33,132 bases of DNA, taken from Bacteroidota bacterium. Lineage in GTDB: Bacteria > Bacteroidota > Bacteroidia > Chitinophagales > LD1. Below are positions 23,073 through 30,331 of this stretch, one piece after another. Position numbers and translations under genes: made by a program. Under the pieces are notes generated by a model. The model ran no database searches. It worked only from the letters and a program-made list of their open reading frames with translations, and was not told the DNA's origin. The first letter of the stretch is position 1; each line of letters begins with the position of its first letter. The stretch is taken from positions 147,131-180,262 of the forward strand of contig CANJLD010000007.1 of NCBI GenBank assembly GCA_947475165.1, read 5' to 3'.

Positions 23073-24434
23073 TTACGCCATAGCTTCAATCAAGTCGAAC
23101 TCGGTAATAATATTGAGCGCACCGGATTTTGCTTTTACCAGAACCGCTGTGTTATCTTTCGAAATGTGTTTCGAAATATCAGCAGCAGAATCGGTAAGTT
23201 GAACAAACGGAAAAGCTTTGCTCATTACTTTGCCTACCAGTTCATCGCGGTGGTAAGGATTATCCATCAGTAATTGCAAAATACTGTGTTCAGTAATACT
23301 TCCTAAATTATCTTCTGCTTCCATTACCGGTAACTGAGTAAGGTTCATTTCTTTCATTTTCTTAAACGCGCTGGCTACTGTTTCTTTAGGGTCGGCAAAA
23401 ACAAGCTGAGTTATTCTCTTGCGCTCAATAATTGTTTTGGCGGTAATTATTTCATCTCCCAGAAATCCGCGTTCGCGCATCCAGTCGTCATTATAAATTT
23501 TGGCAACGTAGCGGCTGCCGTGGTCGTGAAGAATAATTACCACTACATCATCTTTCTTGAAACGGTCTTTCAATTGAACCAAACCCTGCAATACAGTTCC
23601 GGCACTGTAACCGCAGAAGATTCCTTCTTCGCGCGCTAACCTGCGCGCCATTATTGCACCGTCTTTATCGGTTACTTGCTCAATGTGGTCAATGTATTTC
23701 ATGTCGTAATTCTGCGGCACAAAATCTTCACCTATGCCTTCGGTTACATATGGGTAAACTTCTTTGTTATCTAATTCACCGGTATCGTGAAATTTCTTTA
23801 ACAGCGAACCATAAATATCTATACCTAGTACCTGTATGTTCGGATTTTTTTCTTTCAGATACATTGCCACACCCATTACCGTTCCACCGGTACCTATCGT
23901 AGTTACATAGTGTGTCACTTTTCCTTCCGTCTGCTCCCAAATTTCAGGACCGGTTGTTTCATAATGAGCCGCACGGTTGCTTAAGTTATCGTACTGGTTC
24001 ATGTGGTATGAATTCGAAATTTCTTTAGCTAAGCGTCTGGCAATAGAATAATACGAGCGCGGGTCTTCGGGTTCAACATTCGTAGGGCAAACAATTACTT
24101 CGGCACCAAGCGAGCGAAGAATATCGAGTTTAGATTTTGATTGTTTATCGGTGGTAGTAAAGATGCATTTGTAACCGCGAATGATGGCTGCCATAGCCAA
24201 ACCCATACCGGTGTTGCCGGAGGTACATTCAATAATAGTTCCACCGGGTTTAAGTTTGCCATCGCGCTCGGCATCCAGTATCATTTTAATGCCAATACGG
24301 TCTTTAATAGAGTTGCCCGGATTAAAATATTCCACCTTAGCCAAAAACAAGCCCGGAATATCTTTGGTTATTTTATTCAGTTTTACCAGGGGCGTGTTGC
24401 CAATGGTATCTACTATGTTGTTGAAGTATTTCAT
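23073..24434 (-). CDS. Cystathionine beta-synthase-like PLP enzyme with tandem CBS domains
   Basis: 453 aa. The fold-type II PLP domain spans ~1-325: PLP lysine K44 in 'NPGNSIKDRIG', 'TSGNTG' (71-76) gripping the substrate carboxylate, and phosphate loop 'GTGGT' (181-185). Two CBS domains occupy ~335-453 ('ITQLVFADPKETVASAFKKMKEMNLTQLPVMEAEDNLGSITE' and 'VMSKAFPFVQLTDSAADISKHISKDNTAVLVKAKSGALNIITEFDL'). There is no N-terminal haem-binding segment, as in yeast CBS. The reaction is most likely serine plus homocysteine to cystathionine; O-acetylserine sulfhydrylase activity is the alternative. Proximity to ahcY, which releases homocysteine, supports the first reading. It begins 9 nt after the Cys-cluster gene, so it is cotranscribed. 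Confidence 0.9.
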   Translation of the reverse strand: MKYFNNIVDTIGNTPLVKLNKITKDIPGLFLAKVEYFNPGNSIKDRIGIKMILDAERDGKLKPGGTIIECTSGNTGMGLAMAAIIRGYKCIFTTTDKQSKSKLDILRSLGAEVIVCPTNVEPEDPRSYYSIARRLAKEISNSYHMNQYDNLSNRAAHYETTGPEIWEQTEGKVTHYVTTIGTGGTVMGVAMYLKEKNPNIQVLGIDIYGSLLKKFHDTGELDNKEVYPYVTEGIGEDFVPQNYDMKYIDHIEQVTDKDGAIMARRLAREEGIFCGYSAGTVLQGLVQLKDRFKKDDVVVIILHDHGSRYVAKIYNDDWMRERGFLGDEIITAKTIIERKRITQLVFADPKETVASAFKKMKEMNLTQLPVMEAEDNLGSITEHSILQLLMDNPYHRDELVGKVMSKAFPFVQLTDSAADISKHISKDNTAVLVKAKSGALNIITEFDLIEAMA

Positions 24435-24443
24435 GGTATGAAA

Positions 24444-24953
24444 TTATAAGTCGTCTTCTATGCGCGCTTGTAGTTTTTCTATAAAAACTAAAGATGCCGG
24501 ACAGTAAGATATATTATTAACGATGGTTTTTTCCTGTGCCTGATAACGAAAATCTTTTCGGGTAAAATGTGGAAAGCCTGCACAATCTGACGGGCGAATA
24601 GAATAGATAGTGCATTTATTATCCTTACCTAAAAACTGACAAGGCGTTTTTTTATTGATGATGTCTTTGTTGGTATCTGTCTTCAGCCACTTGTGGTAAA
24701 ACTCTTTGTAAGTCATTTTGAAATGCGCGGCAATACGGTTCACATCTTTGCGCGTGTAGGTAGGCGTCATCTTTTTGCAGCAGTTAGCGCAGTCTAAACA
24801 GGCTACTTCTTTCCAAACTTCTTTATCAACCTCGGCAACGGTTTTTAAAATTCCTCTTTTGGTTGACTTGCCCACCTTGCGCATAAACTTTACAAGGTCT
24901 TTCTTTTTGCGAGCAGCTCTGCGTTGATACTTCTTTACGTTTAATTCAGCCAT
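24444..24953 (-). CDS. YkgJ-family cysteine-cluster (putative metal/Fe-S binding) protein
   Basis: 169 aa. A basic N-terminus (KKYQRRAARKKKDLVKFMRK) precedes the UPF0153/CxxCxxCC domain: 'CLDCANCC' (C52, C55, C58, C59), 'CQFLGKDNKCTIYSIRPSDCAGFP' (C104, C113, C123) and C150 in 'ISYCPAS'. Eight conserved Cys are expected to hold zinc or an Fe-S cluster. The molecular role of the family is not established. First gene of the minus-strand run Cys-cluster / cbs-like / LysM. About 200 nt of AT-rich DNA upstream separates it from the divergent 1360-aa gene. Confidence 0.9.
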   Translation of the reverse strand: MAELNVKKYQRRAARKKKDLVKFMRKVGKSTKRGILKTVAEVDKEVWKEVACLDCANCCKKMTPTYTRKDVNRIAAHFKMTYKEFYHKWLKTDTNKDIINKKTPCQFLGKDNKCTIYSIRPSDCAGFPHFTRKDFRYQAQEKTIVNNISYCPASLVFIEKLQARIEDDL

Positions 24954-25149
24954 AGTTTAAAATGAAGTGCCGAAAATAAGTTTTTGAGGTAAGGCAGAAA
25001 GTTTTTGTTTAATGGATGATTAGCTATATGTGGAATTCTTTTACTTGGGTATTTACAACCAATCAAGGTTTCTTTCTATCATAGTGTATAATTACCTTTA
25101 AACTTTTCCCTGATTTTTTACTTTTATTGCCGTTTATAAACCTTTTACG

Positions 25150-28100
25150 ATGATGAAATTTTACAAAGCACTTTCAAGTGTTGTTTTGCTTCTTGCAATT
25201 TCTATTTCAACAATAGCACAGCAATGCGGGGTAATTTATGTTACCCCTACCGGTGCAAGCACTCCAGGAGCAGGCACAAGGACTAACCCAGCCAGCCTTA
25301 CTTACGGACTTACCTTAGTGGGTGGAACTAATACACGCCTATGGTTAGCGCAAGGAGTATATACTACCAATGCAGAAATTGTGTTGGTGAACAACGTGAC
25401 TATAGAAGGAGGTTTTGATGCCGTTACATGGATAAAAAGTAATGCACCACCCACCGTCATTCATCGTAACAATGTAATCTTACTTGGATCTTTCCCCCCA
25501 CCTGGTCTCGGCACAGCTGTCATTGCCGGGGTGAACGTTTCAGGTTTCCGTTTACAAGACGTAACGCTTGAAGCAGATGTACCAAACGGTGTAGCAGCTA
25601 CCTCTTATGGTATTTATTTAAGCACATGCAGTAATTATAACATAGTTCGTTGCAATGTAACTTCGGCAAATGGTACTGCCGGTGTAAACGGAGCACCTGG
25701 TGTTGCTGGCGCTCCTGGCGCAAACGGTGCAAATGGTTTGCCTGGTTGTAATGAAAGCTGTGTTCCCGCAGGAGGTGGTGGAGGTATTTTAGGAGGTGGA
25801 AACGGAGGTGCCGGTGGAAGATGGGCAGGCTCTGCTGCATCAAACGGTTCTGCAGGAAGTTGTGGAGCGGGCGGAGGAAGTGGTGGTTCAGGTCCGAATT
25901 GTGGTTGCGGAATATTTGGCAACAGTCAGAATAACGGATGCGGAGGCGGTGCACCAACTGCTGGTCAAGCAGGTGCAATCGGAACAAGTGGAGCAAATGG
26001 AGCAAATGGACCGGCAGGAACAATTCCTGTTTTTGGTTATTTTTTTCCGGGAACAGCAGGTGGAGCAGGTAATGCAGGCAATAATGGTTGTGGAGGAGGA
26101 GGAGGAGGTGGTGGTGGTGGAAGACAGCAAAATGGTAACGATGATGTTGGGGGAAGTGGAGGAGGAGGAGGTGGTGGTGGTGCAGCAGGTTCTGGAGGAA
26201 CTGGTGGTACCGGTGGGGGCGGTTCATTTGCTGTGTTTCTTTATGCTAATGGTGCCGGTGGCAATATTGTTGATTGTAATCTTGTTGCAGGAAATGGAGG
26301 ACCGGGAGGTACCGGTGGCTCCGGTGGATTGGGCGGCTCCGGAGGCTTAGGTGGTTCCGGGGGAGCTGGCGGTCCGTTTATCAGTTGTGGTTTTGCCACA
26401 GGTGCCAGCGGAGGTGCAGGAGGTGCAGCAGGAAATGGCGGTGCGGGAGGCAACGGAGCTACCGGGCTTAGCCAGGCTTTATTTGAAACAGCAGGCGCAC
26501 TGGTAACACAAAATAATATAACATCAGTTCCCGGTAACCCACCGGTTATAAATGTAGATAATCACGGTTGCACCAATGCAGAAGTTGTATTTACAACTCC
26601 CGTTGCAGGTCCGTGGAATTTTGGTGCAGGAGCAAACCCAGCTACTGCCAATGGCACCGGTCCGGTTTCAGTATTTTATAATACTACCGGTAGAAAAACA
26701 ATCACTTTTGGCGGAACAACCTTTACAGACTTTGTAGATATTTTTTCTGTGCAGGGTACGAGCAATACTATTACGCATACCAACGTTCCCGCAGTTGTAG
26801 GTTGTCCTGATACTTTCAGCACAACGCTTACCGGTTCGCTTTACGAATGGAATTTTGGTCCGGCAGCATTGCCACCTATGGCAATAAGCCCTACCGCGCA
26901 ATCTGTGCCAATGATATTTACAGCACCGGGAACATACATGGTTCACGTTTGGGTAACTACTGCCTGCTGCGGAAGAGTGCAGGACTCTTTATCAATTACA
27001 GTGTTGCCTAACAGCAACAACGTAAGTATTACTTCATCTACAGATACGGTATGTTTCGGAACTCCTATAACTTATACCGCATCCGGCACATATATCATGT
27101 ATAATTTCTTTGTGAATAATGTGATGATGCAGTCTACTACCGGAAATGTTTTTGTTGCTAACGGGCTTAACCCCGGAGACAATGTGATGGTAGTTGCTTT
27201 GGCAGGTGCTTGTTTTACTAATCCGAGTGCGGTTCAGCATCCTTTTATTAAACCAATACCTGCACCGGTTACTATTACCAGTTCAGATGCTAACGATACT
27301 ATTTGCGGTGGCGATTTGGTAACGTTTACCGCCTTGCCGACCGGTTACGATACTTATGCTTTTTACAATGGTGGTTCGCAACAACAGGCAACAGGTTCTA
27401 ATACCTGGGCAACTACACAACTTGGTCAGGGCAATTCAGTTTATTGCATTGTTACCGATAATGGCTGCACCAGTAATTGGAGCAACATTATTGTAACCTT
27501 TGTAAAACCTACACCTATTGTTTCTATTTCGGTGCCAAGCCAAACTATTTGTCAAGGCGATGCAGTAACGGTTACCGCTTCGCCAACCGGTTTAACCAGT
27601 TACGATTTTACAGTGAATGCCGCTTCTGTTCAAAACAACAACAGCAATACTTATACTTCTTCGGCTTTTAATAATGGCGATGCCATTGTAGTAACCGGCA
27701 CACTAAATGGCTGTGTAAGTCTGTCAAGTTCTCCTATAGTAATGACGGTGAATCCTATTCCGGCAGTAACACTTTCAAGCAGCGACCCTAACGATTCTAT
27801 TTGTCAGGGAGTTTCTGTTACGTTTACTGCTGCACCTTCCGGTTATACTACATATAATTTTTATAACGGAGCAACACAGGTTCAATCCGGTGCTTCTGCT
27901 ACTTATACTACTAATTTATTAACAGCTGGCAATAGTATAACCGTTGAGGCAATTAACTTAGGATGTCCAAGCCCCATGAGTAACACTATTGTAACAGAAG
28001 TTAGTCCCGCACCGGCAGTAAGTGCCGGAATCGACCAAGCAGCATGTGTTGATGCAGCGGCTGTTGTACTCACAGGATTTACACCTGCTGCAGGTGGCGT

Positions 28101-29232
28101 GTGGACCGGTACCGGTATTGCAAATCCTTCAGGAAATTTTGACCCTGCTACTGCTGGTGCAGGAAATCATTCATTAGTTTATTCTTACACCGACCCTAAC
28201 AGCGGTTGCAGTGGATATGACAGTATCGTTTATACTGTAAATGCACTTCCGGTAATTGTAGTTCCTACATCAACCGATATTTGTTTAGGACAAAGCGCAC
28301 AATTGAGTGCAACCGGTGGAACTGCTTACGTGTGGAGCCCTACCGGTGATTTGAACAACGCAAATATTGCTAATCCGGTGGCCACGCCTGCAGGAACTAC
28401 TCCTTATTCAGTAACTGTTACAGATAATAATACTTGCAGCAATACGGCTACTACTACGGTAAATGTGAACCCTAACCCAGTGGCAGATTTTACGGTTACC
28501 GATGTTTGTGCGGGATATGCGAATGTGTTCAGCAATAATTCTACTCCGCTGGGTAATACTTACGCGTGGAGTTTTGGTGACGGTAATGTTTCAACACTTG
28601 ATAATCCTACGCATCAGTATTCGACTGATGGTTCTTATAACGTTACGCTAATTGCCCAACTTGGAAATTGCTTTGATACAGCAACCGGTGTGGCAGTGGC
28701 GCATCCTGCTGCTGTGGCAAACTTTAGTGCTTTGCCGCTTACTGCTTACAATAACGATGCACCAGTTGCCTTTACAAATATTTCGGCAAACAGCGATGCA
28801 TGGATTTGGGATTTTGGTGATCAAACGGCTTCTACACTTCAATCACCGGCTCATGTTTATACACAGCCGGGAGTTTATACAGTTACGCTTATTTCAAGCA
28901 ATCAATTTGGTTGCAGCGATTCGCTTACTAAACCGGATTACATTACTATTTATCAACAACCGGTGGTCTTTATTCCTAACGTATTTACGCCAAATAGAGA
29001 TTTTGCAAATGATGAGTTAAAGTTGTTTGCCAATGGAGTAAAGTATCTGGACTGGAAAATATTTAACCGTTGGGGCGAAAAGGTTTTCGATACCAACAAC
29101 GCTACACAAGGATGGGACGGAACATATCAGGGCAAGGAATGTCAGCCGGGTATTTATACATACTCGCTCGTGATTGTATTTGACGATAACAGCAATCGCA
29201 GAATGAAAGGCTCGGTTACACTAATGAAATAA
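25150..29232 (+). CDS. Giant secreted adhesin-like protein: Gly-rich region, Ig-like repeats, PKD domains, T9SS type B tail
   Basis: 1360 aa. Signal peptide ~1-23 (MMKFYKALSSVVLLLAISISTIAQ). Residues ~28-170 resemble the start of a DUF1565/parallel beta-helix ('YVTPTGASTPGAGTRTNPASLTYGLTLV'). Residues ~172-442 are an extreme Gly/Ala/Ser-rich stretch ('GGGGGGG', 'GGSGGLGGSGG', 'GANGANGPAG') with scattered Cys, similar in style to collagen-like or PE_PGRS sequences. About 620-955: four related ~80-aa Ig-like repeats ('SSD.NDTIC.GD.VTFTA.PTGY.TY.FYNG'). About 1110-1270: two PKD domains ('AWSFGDGNVSTLDNPTHQY', 'IWDFGDQTASTLQSPAHVY'). The last ~88 residues are CHU_C ('VVFIPNVFTPNRDFANDELK…WKIFNRWGEKVF'). 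Surface-exposed and probably adhesive. The start could also be the second Met. Confidence 0.92.
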   Translation: MMKFYKALSSVVLLLAISISTIAQQCGVIYVTPTGASTPGAGTRTNPASLTYGLTLVGGTNTRLWLAQGVYTTNAEIVLVNNVTIEGGFDAVTWIKSNAPPTVIHRNNVILLGSFPPPGLGTAVIAGVNVSGFRLQDVTLEADVPNGVAATSYGIYLSTCSNYNIVRCNVTSANGTAGVNGAPGVAGAPGANGANGLPGCNESCVPAGGGGGILGGGNGGAGGRWAGSAASNGSAGSCGAGGGSGGSGPNCGCGIFGNSQNNGCGGGAPTAGQAGAIGTSGANGANGPAGTIPVFGYFFPGTAGGAGNAGNNGCGGGGGGGGGGRQQNGNDDVGGSGGGGGGGGAAGSGGTGGTGGGGSFAVFLYANGAGGNIVDCNLVAGNGGPGGTGGSGGLGGSGGLGGSGGAGGPFISCGFATGASGGAGGAAGNGGAGGNGATGLSQALFETAGALVTQNNITSVPGNPPVINVDNHGCTNAEVVFTTPVAGPWNFGAGANPATANGTGPVSVFYNTTGRKTITFGGTTFTDFVDIFSVQGTSNTITHTNVPAVVGCPDTFSTTLTGSLYEWNFGPAALPPMAISPTAQSVPMIFTAPGTYMVHVWVTTACCGRVQDSLSITVLPNSNNVSITSSTDTVCFGTPITYTASGTYIMYNFFVNNVMMQSTTGNVFVANGLNPGDNVMVVALAGACFTNPSAVQHPFIKPIPAPVTITSSDANDTICGGDLVTFTALPTGYDTYAFYNGGSQQQATGSNTWATTQLGQGNSVYCIVTDNGCTSNWSNIIVTFVKPTPIVSISVPSQTICQGDAVTVTASPTGLTSYDFTVNAASVQNNNSNTYTSSAFNNGDAIVVTGTLNGCVSLSSSPIVMTVNPIPAVTLSSSDPNDSICQGVSVTFTAAPSGYTTYNFYNGATQVQSGASATYTTNLLTAGNSITVEAINLGCPSPMSNTIVTEVSPAPAVSAGIDQAACVDAAAVVLTGFTPAAGGVWTGTGIANPSGNFDPATAGAGNHSLVYSYTDPNSGCSGYDSIVYTVNALPVIVVPTSTDICLGQSAQLSATGGTAYVWSPTGDLNNANIANPVATPAGTTPYSVTVTDNNTCSNTATTTVNVNPNPVADFTVTDVCAGYANVFSNNSTPLGNTYAWSFGDGNVSTLDNPTHQYSTDGSYNVTLIAQLGNCFDTATGVAVAHPAAVANFSALPLTAYNNDAPVAFTNISANSDAWIWDFGDQTASTLQSPAHVYTQPGVYTVTLISSNQFGCSDSLTKPDYITIYQQPVVFIPNVFTPNRDFANDELKLFANGVKYLDWKIFNRWGEKVFDTNNATQGWDGTYQGKECQPGIYTYSLVIVFDDNSNRRMKGSVTLMK

Positions 29233-29251
29233 TTTATAGAGTGTATTCAAT

Positions 29252-29290
29252 GAAGAACTTCTAAGAGGCAAAACTTTTTAGAAGTTCTTC
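29252..29290 (+). terminator. Hairpin after the giant adhesin gene
   Basis: GAAGAACTTCTAA (29252-29264) and TTAGAAGTTCTTC (29278-29290) form a perfect 13-bp stem with a 13-nt loop, followed by a modest T-rich stretch (TGTTTTA). It separates the adhesin gene from the MerR regulator. Confidence 0.7.
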
Positions 29291-29329
29291 TGTTTTAGGT
29301 GTATTACAATAATTTTGACAACAAAACCC

Positions 29330-30205
29330 ATGGGACAATATTCAATAAAAGAAGTAGAAACGCTTTCGGGGGTTAAAGCCCATACCTTACGTATTTGGGA
29401 GCAGCGATATGATTTCCTTAAGCCTAAGCGAACTGATACCAACATACGTTATTACACGGATGAACAATTGCGGCTGCTCTTAAACATAGGCACGCTGAAC
29501 CGCAACGGAATGAAGATTTCGAAGATTGCGGAACTTGGTAAGGAGGAGTTGAGCAAGCAGGTAATGGAAGTATATGCAGATGCTGTAGAGCCAGACAGTT
29601 TACTTGATTCGCTTATTCATTCCATGATTGATTTTGATGAGCGCAGATTTGAGAAAACACTTTCCTCTGCTATTGTAAAATTAGGTTTTGAAAAATGTTT
29701 CACGGAATTAGTATTCCCGTTTTTGCAACGTACAGGTTCGCTTTGGACAACCGGTGCTGTAAACGTGGCTCAAGAGCATTTTATCAGCAATTTAATTCGT
29801 AGAAAAATATTTGTAGCTATTGATAATCTGTTTGTGGAAGAAAAGGAGGATTCTAAAAGGTTCGTCCTCTTTTTGCCGGAAGGTGAGACACACGATGTGT
29901 TATTGTTGTTTACAGAGTATCTTCTGCGCAAGCGTAATCATGAGGTTATTTATTTAGGAGCCTCTATGCCCATTGTAGATATTCACTACATTATTAAAAG
30001 ATATAAGCCGAATTATTTAGTAACGTTTGCCACGGTGCCTTTGGGAGAAACCTCCCTATCTTCGTATCTCAAAAAGTTATTGCCTGATGGCGCAAAATGT
30101 AAAATAATGGTAGGCGGAGCTCAACTGGAACACGAAAAGCCTATCCATTCATCTTCGTTTATTTATATAAGCAGTGCTGAAGATTTACTGGCAGCAATAG
30201 TTTAG
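29330..30205 (+). CDS. MerR-family regulator with cobalamin-binding domain (CarH/LitR-like)
   Basis: 291 aa from the ATG at 29330; a TTG five codons earlier is possible. MerR HTH at ~3-70: 'YSIKEVETLSGVKAHTLRIWEQRYDFLKPKRTDTNIRYYTDEQL'. Helical B12-cap region ~90-165: 'GSLWTTGAVNVAQEHFISNLIRRK' contains the W-x9-EH signature (W139, E149, H150) that packs on adenosylcobalamin in CarH. B12-binding Rossmann domain ~177-291: axial His H188 in 'PEGETHDVLLLF', 'EVIYLGASMP', 'YLVTFATVPLG' and 'IMVGGAQL' (G262-G263). In the usual E/DxHxxG motif the Gly is Leu here. Relatives are light- or B12-responsive repressors, often of carotenoid genes. TTGTTTAA-N16-TTAAACAA sites occur before the next two genes, plausible operators for this protein. 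Confidence 0.9.
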   Translation: MGQYSIKEVETLSGVKAHTLRIWEQRYDFLKPKRTDTNIRYYTDEQLRLLLNIGTLNRNGMKISKIAELGKEELSKQVMEVYADAVEPDSLLDSLIHSMIDFDERRFEKTLSSAIVKLGFEKCFTELVFPFLQRTGSLWTTGAVNVAQEHFISNLIRRKIFVAIDNLFVEEKEDSKRFVLFLPEGETHDVLLLFTEYLLRKRNHEVIYLGASMPIVDIHYIIKRYKPNYLVTFATVPLGETSLSSYLKKLLPDGAKCKIMVGGAQLEHEKPIHSSSFIYISSAEDLLAAIV

Positions 30206-30331
30206 GCTTATTTCCCTTCTTAACTTTTATTAAGACTTCTTTTTGCAACAAATTTAGAGTTGCAGTGAACAATCTGGGAATTGTATTGTTTAAGTATATA
30301 ATTAAATAATTAAACAAAAAAATCAAGCACA
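30206..30331. other. Spacer with the promoter/operator region of the DUF4397 gene
   Basis: This 126-bp AT-rich spacer contains the dyad at 30286-30317 and no other gene. No exact TAnnTTTG element was found in it, which fits transcription by an alternative sigma factor or activation by a regulator. Confidence 0.4.
30286..30317. promoter_or_regulatory. Dyad TTGTTTAA-N16-TTAAACAA upstream of the DUF4397 gene (site 1)
   Basis: TTGTTTAA at 30286-30293 and its exact complement TTAAACAA at 30310-30317, separated by 16 AT-rich bases, ending 14 nt before the ATG. Half-sites and spacing are identical to the two sites before the sigma-factor gene. A second TTAAATAA sits immediately next to the right half-site, hinting at stacked half-sites of the sort used by CarH-type tetramers. 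Confidence 0.75.

Noticed and set aside
25598-26350. Long alternative frames on both strands (His/Leu-rich, Pro-rich and Glu/Val-rich products) inside the 1360-aa gene
   Set aside because: They are shadows of the Gly-rich repeat; GGN codons read out of frame or in reverse remain free of stops.
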